From an uncultured Ruminococcus sp. (GTDB lineage Bacteria; Bacillota; Clostridia; Lachnospirales; Lachnospiraceae), in contig USFD01000006.1 in the NCBI GenBank assembly GCA_900553885.1, positions 1 through 62,587 on the forward strand: a stretch of 62,587 nucleotides of DNA, given 5' to 3'. Position 1 is the first letter of the stretch, and the number at the start of each line of letters is the position of its first letter. Position numbers and translations under genes: made by a program. A model generated the notes under the pieces. The model did not search any database, had not been told where the DNA came from, and was given only the letters and a program-made list of their open reading frames with translations. Shown piece after piece: positions 9,399 through 18,087 of the stretch.

Positions 9399-10085
9399 CT
9401 GCTCAGACTCCTGTATCCCCCTGTCTGTCCTTTCTGCGGGGAAATATACAGGGAAGGGATCTGCCCGGACTGCAGAAAGAAGATTATATATATCCGGGAG
9501 CCCCGCTGCATGAGGTGCGGTAAACCTTTGAAAAAAGAAACCAGGGAATACTGTGCGGATTGCCGGAAAAAGGATTCCAATATCGCACAGGGCAGAAGCC
9601 TGTGGATTCATCAGGATCCGGTTCCGGGTGCGGTTTACCGCTTCAAATACCATAACAAACGCAGTTATGGCAGACTTTTTGCCGAGGAAATGGCGGCATG
9701 CTATGGGAAATGGATTGCTTCAAAAGGCATTGAGGTAATTATCCCTGTTCCTCTGCATCCGTCAAAAAAGCGGAAGCGGGGATTTAATCAGGCGGAAATT
9801 CTTGCCGGAATACTGGCAGAAGCGACCGGAATTCCGATTCAGACGGATGTGCTGTTCAGAATAAAAAAGACAAGACCCCAGAAAATGCTTGATCCGCAGG
9901 AAAGAAGAGAAAATCTGAAAGGTGCGTTTGCTGTCTCAAAAAGGTGGAAACCCTGCAGAAATGTTCTTCTTATTGATGATATCTATACGACGGGAAGTAC
10001 GATTGAACGCTGCGCGGGAATGCTGAAAAAGGCCGGAGCAGAAAATGTCTGGTTTTTAACTATAAGCATTGGACAAGGTGTCTGA
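9399..10085 (+). CDS. comF: ComF family phosphoribosyltransferase-like protein, start uncertain
   Basis: ComF proteins help process incoming single-stranded DNA in transformation. They have an N-terminal zinc-binding part and a PRTase-like domain. The PRPP-loop VLLIDDIYTTGST near the C-terminus is clear. The first ATG in frame (9510) would start at MRCGKPL and lose half of the cysteines. Codons upstream in the same frame encode LLRLLYPPVCPFCG and CPDCRKK, a classic ComF zinc finger, and the frame stays open back to 9312 inside recD2. No ATG, GTG or TTG exists there. CTG at 9399, just after the recD2 stop (9391-9393), is my best guess, giving 228 aa by termination-reinitiation. An alternative is a sequencing error near 9390. 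Confidence 0.8.
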   Translation: MLRLLYPPVCPFCGEIYREGICPDCRKKIIYIREPRCMRCGKPLKKETREYCADCRKKDSNIAQGRSLWIHQDPVPGAVYRFKYHNKRSYGRLFAEEMAACYGKWIASKGIEVIIPVPLHPSKKRKRGFNQAEILAGILAEATGIPIQTDVLFRIKKTRPQKMLDPQERRENLKGAFAVSKRWKPCRNVLLIDDIYTTGSTIERCAGMLKKAGAENVWFLTISIGQGV

Positions 10086-10099
10086 GTATATGCTATACT
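10069..10099 (+). promoter_or_regulatory. Promoter upstream of the c-di-AMP operon
   Basis: TGCTATACT (10091-10099) is an extended -10. TTGGAC (10069-10074) lies 19 nt upstream of the hexamer, slightly long. The site overlaps the end of comF and is about 60 nt before the first small membrane protein gene. Confidence 0.5.
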
Positions 10100-10160
10100 A
10101 AAACATAATGACTAAAATAGATAAAAGAATGCGTTGTACAGGAAGGATGTGTAGAACGTT

Positions 10161-10565
10161 ATGCTTGATAAAAGAAAAATACGCCTGATGACAAAAATGG
10201 CGATATATGAAAAAGAATATGGCGAAGAGGATATCAAAATCAGCGGCTATTATAAGAAGGATTACTCCAGTCTGAATACGTGGATTACGCTGATATGGAT
10301 TACAGTAGGATATCTTCTGGCTGCGGCGCTTCTGACTTTATGCGGGGCAGATGCGCTTCTGGAAAAGCTTACTATCCTGAAGCTTCTGATATTTGTCACA
10401 ATTGCTGCAGGCGCTTATTTTGCCCTGCTGATTATTTACGGTGTGGGCGCCGGACGGTTTTACAGGAAAAAACATACGCAGGCGAAACAGCGTGTAAAAA
10501 AATATTACAGGGATATGTCCCGGCTTGAAAAGATCTATAAAAAGGAGTACAGAGACCATGAGTAG
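10161..10565 (+). CDS. Small two-TM membrane protein of unknown function
   Basis: 134 aa. A charged, basic N-terminus of about 40 residues is followed by two hydrophobic segments (about 41-62 and 72-96) and a strongly basic, probably helical tail containing YRKKH and KIYKKEYRD. I recognise no catalytic motif. It opens a plus-strand run ending in cdaA-cdaR, and the next gene starts inside its last codons (8-nt overlap), so the two are translationally coupled. This suggests a role in the membrane near the c-di-AMP machinery, but that is inferred only from position. The start is the first ATG after GGAAGG. Confidence 0.75.
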   Translation: MLDKRKIRLMTKMAIYEKEYGEEDIKISGYYKKDYSSLNTWITLIWITVGYLLAAALLTLCGADALLEKLTILKLLIFVTIAAGAYFALLIIYGVGAGRFYRKKHTQAKQRVKKYYRDMSRLEKIYKKEYRDHE

Positions 10566-11676
10566 CTTACTTGTTTTGAAAGAAAAATTACAGAGGCTTT
10601 ATGCGAATTATTCTCTTTATATTCTTAAGACACTTCAGCTTCTGATGGGTCTGCTGCTGTTTGGAATGATTAATTACAATATCGGTTTTATGAAGACAGC
10701 TTCTTCTGTTTTCTGTACCATTGGACTGGCAGTAATCTGTGCATTCCTCCCGATGATTGTTATGACCTTCGCGGCTACGGCCCTTGTTCTTGTTCACTTT
10801 TATGCGCTGTCTATGCCTATTGCGATTATTTCCGCTTTGATTTTCCTCTTGATGTATATTTTTTATTTCCGCTTTACTCCGGGAAAATCATGGCTGCTGC
10901 TTTTATCTGTGATCGCTTTCGGACTGAAGATTCCCTTTGTGATTCCGGTTGCCTTCGGACTTCTGGGGACACCGGTCTGGATCGTGCCGGCGGGATGCGG
11001 AGTGATCGCTTATTATATGATTCATTTCGTAAAGGTTTCTGCTACTGCACTTAAAAGTTCGGGAGCTGATGAACTGACGGAAGGGCTCCTTAGTTTTACC
11101 AAACAGGTCCTGGCCAATCATGAAATGTGGCTTATGGTAATGATCGTAGTAATCGGTATTCTGGCGGTTCATGCAGTACGGACGCGTTCCGTGGATCATG
11201 CATGGAAGATTGCGTCCGTGACCGGTGCAGCTGTCTGTATTGTGGCTGCAGCGGCAGGCAATCTGTTCCTGGATGAAAAGATTTCCTACGTAGTTATAAT
11301 ATTGAGTGCGGTGCTGGGAGTATTTGTGGGATTTGTTCTGGAAATTGTATTCTTCTCAGTAGATTATTCCCGGACAGAGAATGTTCAGTTTGAAGATGAC
11401 GAATATTATTATTATGTGAAAGCGATTCCCAAGATCGGTGTATCTGTTCCGGATAAGAGAGTGAAACATATTACGGAACGGAAGCCGGGAAGGCCGGAGG
11501 ATCCGGCGGGAGCAAGGGAAGGCTTTTCTTCTGGAAGAGGTCAGCAGTCTGCAGACGGAATGGGGGATTCCCCGGCGGAGTCTGAGAGGAATACAGAAGA
11601 AATTCTTCTTACAAGAAGTCTGAGTAAAGAACTGGGACTGGATCAGAACCGGCAGAATGATAATAACGGACAGTAA
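10558..11676 (+). CDS. Polytopic membrane protein with acidic/charged tail, unknown function
   Basis: 372 aa with about eight hydrophobic segments between residues 20 and 275, then a roughly 100-residue hydrophilic tail rich in E, D, G and R, starting around FEDDEYYYYVKAIPK. The ATG at 10558 has AAGGAG 11 nt upstream and overlaps the previous gene by 8 nt; a frame back to 10525 has no such site. No transporter or enzyme signature is visible. Position directly upstream of cdaA-cdaR hints at a function linked to c-di-AMP, osmotic balance or the envelope. Function unassigned. Confidence 0.75.
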   Translation: MSSLLVLKEKLQRLYANYSLYILKTLQLLMGLLLFGMINYNIGFMKTASSVFCTIGLAVICAFLPMIVMTFAATALVLVHFYALSMPIAIISALIFLLMYIFYFRFTPGKSWLLLLSVIAFGLKIPFVIPVAFGLLGTPVWIVPAGCGVIAYYMIHFVKVSATALKSSGADELTEGLLSFTKQVLANHEMWLMVMIVVIGILAVHAVRTRSVDHAWKIASVTGAAVCIVAAAAGNLFLDEKISYVVIILSAVLGVFVGFVLEIVFFSVDYSRTENVQFEDDEYYYYVKAIPKIGVSVPDKRVKHITERKPGRPEDPAGAREGFSSGRGQQSADGMGDSPAESERNTEEILLTRSLSKELGLDQNRQNDNNGQ

Positions 11677-11756
11677 CGCAAAAAACGGTGTGCTCTTCAG
11701 ATGGAAGAGCGTTCTGCCAGGGAAGTGTTTGAATTAATAAGGCGGTGATACAGAAT

Positions 11757-12620
11757 ATGATGGACTGGATAAGAAGCTTATTCAGCAGATATGCGAACGG
11801 CATGTATTTACCGGATATACAGATAAAGGATGTCGTTGAGATTCTGATAATAGCAGTTATCGTATATGAAATCATGCTTTGGATAAAAAATACCAAAGCG
11901 TGGATGCTTTTGCGCGGAATTATCATGCTTGGACTGTTTATTTTGCTGGCATGGGTTTTCCAGATGCATACAATCTTATTTCTTGCGGGGCAGTGTATCA
12001 GTGTTCTCGCTACCGCAGCGGTTGTTGTGTTTCAGCCGGAACTGCGGCGTGCGCTGGAAAAACTGGGAGAAAAAAATCTCTTCAGCAATATTAATCTTTT
12101 TGACAGAAACAAGGATAATCAGCGCTTTTCTGATGAAACTGCAGACGGGATTGTGCGCGCATGTTTTGAAATGGGCAGTGTCTGTACCGGAGCGCTGATT
12201 GTAGTGGAACAGGCAATTCAGCTTAACGAGTATGAAATGACAGGAATTGAGCTGGACTGTAAAGTGTCTTCACAGGTGCTGATTAATATTTTTGAACATA
12301 ATACACCGTTGCATGACGGAGCAGTAATTATCCGCGGCGACAGGATTACATCGGCAACGTGCTATCTGCCTTTATCGGATAATATGAGTATCAGCAAAGA
12401 TCTGGGAACCAGGCACAGGGCGGCTCTGGGAATGAGCGAGGTGTGCGATGCTCTTGTGATTGTTGTGTCCGAGGAAACCGGTATGGTTTCTGTGGCTATG
12501 GGCGGCAATCTTACCAGAGATATAAATGAAGAAGAACTGAGAAAATGGCTGAGCCGGATTCAGTATAGAAATTCTGAACCAAAGAAATTTGCTATACGGA
12601 AAGGATGGCGCAGGACATGA
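11757..12620 (+). CDS. cdaA: Membrane diadenylate cyclase CdaA
   Basis: CdaA condenses two ATP into c-di-AMP, the second messenger that controls potassium and osmolyte transport and cell-wall homeostasis. Three N-terminal transmembrane helices fill roughly residues 25-95. The cytoplasmic DAC domain has the signature DGA (about 187-189, in PLHDGAVII) and RHR (about 219-221, in GTRHRAALG), so the enzyme should be active. The ATG at 11757 is preferred to GTG at 11745, which would sit almost on the GGCGG ribosome-binding sequence. The 80-nt gap upstream holds a small 7-bp hairpin (11692-11710) with no T-run. cdaR follows with a 4-nt ATGA overlap. Confidence 0.96.
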   Translation: MMDWIRSLFSRYANGMYLPDIQIKDVVEILIIAVIVYEIMLWIKNTKAWMLLRGIIMLGLFILLAWVFQMHTILFLAGQCISVLATAAVVVFQPELRRALEKLGEKNLFSNINLFDRNKDNQRFSDETADGIVRACFEMGSVCTGALIVVEQAIQLNEYEMTGIELDCKVSSQVLINIFEHNTPLHDGAVIIRGDRITSATCYLPLSDNMSISKDLGTRHRAALGMSEVCDALVIVVSEETGMVSVAMGGNLTRDINEEELRKWLSRIQYRNSEPKKFAIRKGWRRT

Positions 12621-13900
12621 AGAAATATAAGTTTACGAAAAATCCTGGCCTGAAACTTCTGGCTTTTGTATTTGCAGCTTTTTTATGGCTGATTGTGGTG
12701 AATATTGACAATCCGGTTTCAAGCGATACTTATCTGAATATACCGGTAACAATTGTTAACGAAGATATTATCACCCAGGAGGGGAATGTTTATCAGGTTG
12801 TAGATGAGCAGAACGTAAATGTTACAGTTTATGCAAAACGCCAGACTCTGCAGGAGATTAATACAGATGATATTGTAGCTACGGCGGATATCCGTGAAAT
12901 GGACACCGATACAGGTCTTGTCCCGATTAAGGTTACAATTCCGCGGTATACAGGGGACTATGAATCAGCAGAAGCGAATCCGCGCAATCTTCAGATTAAA
13001 GTAGAAAAGACCGGGAAAAAAGTTCTTGCTCTGACAGTCGAACATAAAGGAACCCAGCGGGACGGATATATACTGGGAGATATGACAGTAAGTCCGGAAC
13101 GTGTTACCATAACGGGTTCGGAGTCGATGATCGAGCAGGTGGACCGGGCAGTCGCAAGCATTAATATTGACGGAATTTCGAAAGATACAGATCTTCCGGC
13201 CACTCTGGTTCTTTATGATGCAAACGGGAATGAGATGACAAACAGTCAGATCAGTAATAATCTGGGGGAGGACGGTATCACTGTCCATGTGGAAGTCCGT
13301 CCGTTCAAATCCGTTCCTGTTGTCTTCAGTACTTCGGGAACTCCCGCAGACGGATATCAGGTGACAGGAATTACCAGCGAGCCTGAAAGTGTACAGATCA
13401 GCGGCAGGAGTGAAGATCTGGCCGGCGTGACTGAGATCGATATTCCGGCTTCGGAACTTAATGTAAACGGAGCGGATAAGAGAATTGAAAAAACAATAGA
13501 TATTACGCCATACCTTCCCGATGGGATCAGTCTGGTTGAGGAAAATGCGGGGAATGTTCTGGTTACAGTAGTGATTGAGGAAGAAGGAACACGCTCTGTA
13601 GATTTCATGGTAAGTTCTATCCGGATCAATAACCTGTCAGACAAGCTGCAGGTATCCTATGAGCCGGATGCAGAGATTACACTCCAGTTCAGAGGAAGTG
13701 ATGAGCTGCTGGATGTGCTGGATATCAGCAATGCTGTGTCAGTGGATCTGAAGGATTATACAGAACCCGGAACATATGACGTGCCGGTAGCTGTTAATGT
13801 TCCGGATGGTATCACCCTGGTAAATGAAGTGACAGTACAGCTTGTTCTGGAAGAAAAACAGGAAACAACAGTTGACGGAACGGACGAAAGCAGTGAGTAA
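12617..13900 (+). CDS. cdaR: CdaR, YbbR-domain regulator of CdaA
   Basis: CdaR is the extracytoplasmic YbbR-repeat protein that binds CdaA and modulates c-di-AMP synthesis. 427 aa: a short cytoplasmic basic N-terminus, one signal-anchor helix (about residues 12-31), then about four YbbR-type beta domains outside the membrane. These are visible as repeated blocks with a P-V-V/I...T followed about 25 residues later by P-E-V-V-I-G-like segments (for example VSPERVTITG and SEPESVQISG). The ATG at 12617 shares ATGA with the cdaA stop and has GGAAAGG at suitable distance; ATG 12605 would be too close to it. The usual third gene, glmM, is not adjacent. Confidence 0.93.
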   Translation: MKKYKFTKNPGLKLLAFVFAAFLWLIVVNIDNPVSSDTYLNIPVTIVNEDIITQEGNVYQVVDEQNVNVTVYAKRQTLQEINTDDIVATADIREMDTDTGLVPIKVTIPRYTGDYESAEANPRNLQIKVEKTGKKVLALTVEHKGTQRDGYILGDMTVSPERVTITGSESMIEQVDRAVASINIDGISKDTDLPATLVLYDANGNEMTNSQISNNLGEDGITVHVEVRPFKSVPVVFSTSGTPADGYQVTGITSEPESVQISGRSEDLAGVTEIDIPASELNVNGADKRIEKTIDITPYLPDGISLVEENAGNVLVTVVIEEEGTRSVDFMVSSIRINNLSDKLQVSYEPDAEITLQFRGSDELLDVLDISNAVSVDLKDYTEPGTYDVPVAVNVPDGITLVNEVTVQLVLEEKQETTVDGTDESSE

Positions 13901-13942
13901 TCTTGGGTATTTCTAAAAAACAGTATAAGGAGTTGACATAAA

Positions 13943-14218
13943 ATGGTAAACGAAAAAGTGATAATCAAGAATCCCACTGGTCTCCATTTGAGACCGGCCG
14001 GTCTGTTCTGCAAGACCGCGATGGAATTTAAAAGCAAAATCACTGTGTATAAAAAAACACGGTACGAAGATGTGACGGCGAATGCCAAAAGTGTGCTCAG
14101 TGTGCTGGGCGCATGTATCAAAAGCGGCGATGAGATTCAGATCATCTGTGAAGGAGACGATGAAGAACAGGCTCTTGCTGCAATGGTTCAGCTTGTGAAA
14201 GACGGCCTGGGAGAATAA
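13943..14218 (+). CDS. ptsH: Phosphocarrier protein HPr
   Basis: HPr carries phosphate from enzyme I to PTS EIIA proteins. In Firmicutes it also signals carbon status when HPr kinase phosphorylates its regulatory serine. 91 aa. The active-site block NPTGLHLRPA puts the catalytic histidine at residue 15, and the regulatory-serine region reads NAKSVLSVLG. The catalytic histidine argues for HPr rather than the Crh paralogue, which lacks it. AAGGAG lies 12 nt before the ATG. ptsI is not next to it, so this is a stand-alone ptsH or a second HPr. Confidence 0.92.
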   Translation: MVNEKVIIKNPTGLHLRPAGLFCKTAMEFKSKITVYKKTRYEDVTANAKSVLSVLGACIKSGDEIQIICEGDDEEQALAAMVQLVKDGLGE

Positions 14219-14233
14219 GTGGGGGAAACAGAT

Positions 14234-15151
14234 ATGAGTAAAGCAACGCTTGTAATAATGGCTGCGGGAATAGGATCACGGTTCGGCGGTGGAATCAAAC
14301 AGCTTGCACCGGTAGGACCGGGCGGAGAAATTATTATGGACTATTCCATATATGATGCTATTGAAGCAGGATTTGACAAAGTGGTGTTTGTTATCAGAAA
14401 AGATCTGGAAGAAACTTTTCGTGAAGTAATAGGAAAACGGATCGAAAAACAGATAGACGTAGCGTATGCATTCCAGGAGGTGGAAGATATCCCGGAACAA
14501 TACCAGGGGAAATTTTCCGGAAGAACCAAGCCGTGGGGAACAGGACAGGCTATCCTGTGCTGCCGGGATCTGGTAGACGCCCCCTTCCTTGTGATTAATG
14601 CGGATGACTATTATGGGAAAGAAGCATACCGGAAAGCGTATTCTTATTTGACAAGCAGTCAGAATACTGATAAAATACAAGTTTGTATGGTCAGTTTTGT
14701 ACTGGAAAAAACTTTGAGCGAGAACGGCGGTGTGACCAGAGGAATCTGCCGTGTCGGAAAAGACGGTATGCTGACTGAAATAATCGAAACCCATGATATC
14801 AGAAGAGACGGAGAATATGCCGTGGCAGGACAGAACGGCGAAGAGAAGAAACTGCCGCTGAACTCTCCGGTTTCTATGAATATGTGGGGCCTTACACCTG
14901 ATTTTTTTGCTATACTGGAAGACAAATTTGAACAGTTTCTTTCCGTTACAGACAAAGATGATCTGAAAGCAGAATATCTGCTTCCTGTGCTGGTCGAACA
15001 GCTTCTCCGGGAAGAAAAGATCAGTGTAAAGGTTTTATGTTCAAAAGATGAGTGGTTTGGAGTGACTTACAAAGAGGATCGGGAAACTGTAGTTGAAGCG
15101 GTCAAAGAACTTATAGAGAAGGGCATGTACCCTTCTGTTCTGTACTCATAA
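14234..15151 (+). CDS. Sugar-phosphate nucleotidyltransferase family protein
   Basis: 305 aa with the nucleotidyltransferase signature near the N-terminus: MAAGIGSRFGGGIKQL (a G-x-G-x-R-x5-K-like loop for NTP binding). A metal-binding DD pair follows in VINADDYYG. These enzymes activate a sugar phosphate with NTP for glycan assembly; the sugar and base cannot be read from sequence. The ATG at 14234 sits 8 nt after GGGGGA and is preferred over the GTG at 14219. It lies between HPr and an LCP enzyme with short gaps, which agrees with a role in wall or capsule precursor supply. Confidence 0.8.
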   Translation: MSKATLVIMAAGIGSRFGGGIKQLAPVGPGGEIIMDYSIYDAIEAGFDKVVFVIRKDLEETFREVIGKRIEKQIDVAYAFQEVEDIPEQYQGKFSGRTKPWGTGQAILCCRDLVDAPFLVINADDYYGKEAYRKAYSYLTSSQNTDKIQVCMVSFVLEKTLSENGGVTRGICRVGKDGMLTEIIETHDIRRDGEYAVAGQNGEEKKLPLNSPVSMNMWGLTPDFFAILEDKFEQFLSVTDKDDLKAEYLLPVLVEQLLREEKISVKVLCSKDEWFGVTYKEDRETVVEAVKELIEKGMYPSVLYS

Positions 15152-15174
15152 GATAAGAAAAGGAACCTGTTGCA

Positions 15175-16707
15175 ATGTCTAAGAAAAACAGAACAGCCGT
15201 TAGAGCTGGACGAAGAACGAAAAATACAGGAAGATATGCTGAACGCTCTGTGCACAACCGTTTCGGAATGTTCTGTATTATACTTCAGACAGTAATCAGT
15301 CTTGCCTTTATGGGAGTTGTTGTACTTCTTGATATACTTCCCATGCGGTATCTGGCTATGGTCGGACTGATTCTGTTCTTTCTCTGGTGCATTACATTCA
15401 TGAGCCAGATGGTCAGAAAAAAGAAGGGAATGCTGGGAAAAGCATTCAGTTTGTTGATGGTCTGTATTCTCGCTTTTGGAACATATTATGTAGCGAAGAC
15501 GAATAATGTTCTTGCCCTGATCACAGGAGGAAATTATCAGATTAATAAAATGGTAGTGGCTGTCCGGTCGGATGATTCAGCAGAGGTGCTTGAAGACGCC
15601 ATGGACTACAGTTTCGGAGTTCAGTTTGAACGCGGCGGTGATAACATGCAGGCGGCGGTAAGCGATATTCAGGATGAACTGGGAACAGAGATCAATACAG
15701 TAGAGTGCGATTCCGTTCAGGCTCAGGCACGGGATCTGCTTGATGGAAAAGTCGATGCGATTATCTACAATGAAGCCTATACAGAGCTGATGGACAGCGC
15801 AGTTGACGGCTACAGCAATGATATCCGTATTATTTACGAGATGTCGATCAGAGTGGAACTGGATTTCGGGAGCTCCTCGGGAAGTTCACTGACGAAAGAG
15901 CCGTTTACAGTGTATATAAGCGGAAATGACGAATATGGTGATATGTCGGAAGCAGGACGAAGTGATGTAAATATCATAGCCGTAGTCAATCCGAAGACGC
16001 ATCAGATTCTTCTCGTTACAACACCGAGAGATTATTATGTACCGATACCGGGAATTTCCGGCGGGCAGAATGATAAGCTTACACATGCGGGGATTTATGG
16101 CATTGATGCCTCTATGGCAACGCTGAGCGAGCTTTACGAGACGGATATTAATTATTTTGTGCGGCTGAACTTTACCTCCCTGATTGATATCGTAGACATT
16201 CTGGGAGGAGTGGACGTGTATTCAGAACTTGCGTTTACAACAGGTGACGAGTCCGGATGTATTGTAGATGTTCAGAAAGGATATAATCATTTTAACGGCG
16301 AACAGGCGCTTGCTTTCAGCCGTGAAAGACATAATCTTGCTGACGGCGATAACCAGCGTGGAAAGAACCAGCAGGCTGTAATTACAGCAATGCTGAAGAA
16401 AGCGCTTTCACCTACGCTGCTTCTGAAGGCGAACGGTATTCTGAATCAGATAAGTAAGGATGTGCAGACAAATGTTTCACAGTCCCAGATTAATTCTCTG
16501 ATCCGGTACCAGCTTAACACGAACGCCAAATGGACGATCAAATCTGTTGCAGCGGAAGGAACAGGAGCGCAGGATTACTGCTACTCATCCGGGTCAGAAC
16601 TGCTTTATGTTACTATGCCGGATTATACAAGTGTCAATGAAATTACTAATCTGGTTAACGTAGTAGAAAACGGCGGAACTCTGGAAGATACAGAAAAACT
16701 GAATTAA
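15175..16707 (+). CDS. LytR-CpsA-Psr (LCP) glycopolymer attachment enzyme, first copy
   Basis: LCP enzymes transfer lipid-linked wall polymers (teichoic acids, capsules) onto peptidoglycan outside the cell. 510 aa: a basic cytoplasmic N-terminus, three hydrophobic helices (about 30-50, 58-78, 88-106), an accessory extracellular domain (about 115-235), then the LCP domain with TTPRDYYVPI, the LGGVDVYS block and an SRERHNLADGD...RG motif whose arginines bind the pyrophosphate. AAAGGAA precedes the ATG. The three-helix N-terminus matches the CpsA-like subgroup. It closes its transcription unit at a strong terminator, just before the wall-polymer genes; a second LCP gene ends that block. Confidence 0.92.
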   Translation: MSKKNRTAVRAGRRTKNTGRYAERSVHNRFGMFCIILQTVISLAFMGVVVLLDILPMRYLAMVGLILFFLWCITFMSQMVRKKKGMLGKAFSLLMVCILAFGTYYVAKTNNVLALITGGNYQINKMVVAVRSDDSAEVLEDAMDYSFGVQFERGGDNMQAAVSDIQDELGTEINTVECDSVQAQARDLLDGKVDAIIYNEAYTELMDSAVDGYSNDIRIIYEMSIRVELDFGSSSGSSLTKEPFTVYISGNDEYGDMSEAGRSDVNIIAVVNPKTHQILLVTTPRDYYVPIPGISGGQNDKLTHAGIYGIDASMATLSELYETDINYFVRLNFTSLIDIVDILGGVDVYSELAFTTGDESGCIVDVQKGYNHFNGEQALAFSRERHNLADGDNQRGKNQQAVITAMLKKALSPTLLLKANGILNQISKDVQTNVSQSQINSLIRYQLNTNAKWTIKSVAAEGTGAQDYCYSSGSELLYVTMPDYTSVNEITNLVNVVENGGTLEDTEKLN

Positions 16708-16725
16708 GAGTATATAGAATAAAAG

Positions 16726-16759
16726 GGCAGAAACAGAAAAGACTGTTTCTGCCTTTTTT
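16726..16759 (+). terminator. Strong intrinsic terminator after LCP gene
   Basis: GGCAGAAACAG (16726-16736) and CTGTTTCTGCC (16743-16753) form a perfect 11-bp stem around a 6-nt loop, followed by six T. It marks the left border of the wall-glycopolymer locus. Confidence 0.92.
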
Positions 16760-16894
16760 GTGATATTACATAGACATTTCTATGGCTGTTCTGTTAAATT
16801 CTGTTATTCAATTTCGAAAAAATTCTCACTGTTAATCTAACATAAATTTAACCTGATTCTAAACTGGATTCGATGAATATTTTTCCTGTATAAC

Positions 16895-16900
16895 TATAAT
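16895..16900 (+). promoter_or_regulatory. Probable -10 box for the wecB-led operon
   Basis: A perfect TATAAT lies 37 nt before the wecB start in a clearly AT-rich, gene-free stretch after the terminator. No good -35 is seen at 16-18 nt, so the promoter may be activator-dependent or weak. Confidence 0.4.
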
Positions 16901-16936
16901 AAATATGGAAACGATAAAAACAGGGAAGGTGAGAGA

Positions 16937-18070
16937 ATGATAAAGGTGATGAGTATTTTCGGAACCAGGCCTGAGGCAATTAAGATGGCGCCGATTATAC
17001 AGGAAATGGAACATCATAGGAGAGAGATTGACAGTGTAATATGTGTGACTGCACAGCATCGGGAAATGCTGGATTCTGTATTGGATACGTTCGGAATTAT
17101 CCCGGATTACGATCTTAACATCATGAAAAAGGGACAGACTCTGGACTCCCTTACAGGGACAATTCTTCAGGGACTGGACGATATATTGAACAGGGAAAAG
17201 CCGGACATGGTGCTTGTTCACGGTGATACGACAACAACATTTGCTTCTGCACTTTCTGCATTCTATCACAAAATTCCGGTGGGGCATGTGGAAGCAGGCC
17301 TCCGTACTCATAATCTTTATTCACCCTATCCGGAAGAAGCAAACAGGCAGATGGTTGGAAATATAGCTGAGCTGCATTTTACGCCAACAATGCTGAGCCT
17401 GAAAAATCTTCTGCAGGAAAATAAGAACCCTGAAAAAATATTTGTCACTGGAAATACAGCTATTGACGCACTGCGGACGACAGTAAAAAAAGAGTATGAC
17501 AGTCCAGCCCTCCAATGGGCGGGGGATGCAAGGATTATACTTCTGACCGCGCACAGGAGAGAAAACTGGGGTGCGCCGCTCCGGAGGATTTTTACAGCCG
17601 TGAACAGAATTACAGAGAAATATCCGGATGTAAGGGTGATTTATCCCTGCCATATGAATCCGGCTGTGCGCGGCCTTGCAGATGAAATGTTTGCAGAGAA
17701 TACTCATGTCCGTCTGATTGAACCACTGGAAGTGACGGATTTTCATAATCTGATTAAAAAATCTTATCTTGTTCTGACTGACAGTGGCGGAATACAGGAA
17801 GAAGGGCCAAGCCTTGGGAAACCTGTACTGGTTGTCAGGGAGACAACAGAACGTCCGGAAGGAGTGGAGGCAGGTACTCTGAAACTGGTAGGAACCTCCA
17901 CGGAAAATATCATAAAACAGGTCAGCCGTCTTCTGGAAGATGAGATTGAATATGAGCGTATGAGCAAGGCGGAGAACCCGTATGGGGACGGACATGCAAG
18001 TGAAAGAATCGTAAATGCCATTCTGAGATATTTTCATAATAAAGAGGCCGGGGAAGTTATTTCAGCGTGA
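16937..18070 (+). CDS. wecB: UDP-GlcNAc 2-epimerase (non-hydrolysing), WecB/MnaA
   Basis: Interconverts UDP-GlcNAc and UDP-ManNAc, supplying ManNAc for teichoic-acid linkage units and for UDP-ManNAcA. 377 aa, GT-B fold. Family motifs are present: FGTRPE (8-13), the HGDTTTT turn (95-101), EAGLRT (119-124), a HRREN block and the UDP-binding SGGIQEEG near the C-terminus. GGAAGGTGAGAG precedes the ATG. The next gene, tagA, uses UDP-ManNAc, and wecC oxidises it, so this enzyme feeds both. Its stop overlaps potential starts of the next gene, indicating tight coupling. Confidence 0.95.
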   Translation: MIKVMSIFGTRPEAIKMAPIIQEMEHHRREIDSVICVTAQHREMLDSVLDTFGIIPDYDLNIMKKGQTLDSLTGTILQGLDDILNREKPDMVLVHGDTTTTFASALSAFYHKIPVGHVEAGLRTHNLYSPYPEEANRQMVGNIAELHFTPTMLSLKNLLQENKNPEKIFVTGNTAIDALRTTVKKEYDSPALQWAGDARIILLTAHRRENWGAPLRRIFTAVNRITEKYPDVRVIYPCHMNPAVRGLADEMFAENTHVRLIEPLEVTDFHNLIKKSYLVLTDSGGIQEEGPSLGKPVLVVRETTERPEGVEAGTLKLVGTSTENIIKQVSRLLEDEIEYERMSKAENPYGDGHASERIVNAILRYFHNKEAGEVISA

Positions 18071-18087
18071 TGAGTAAGGAGCAGAAC

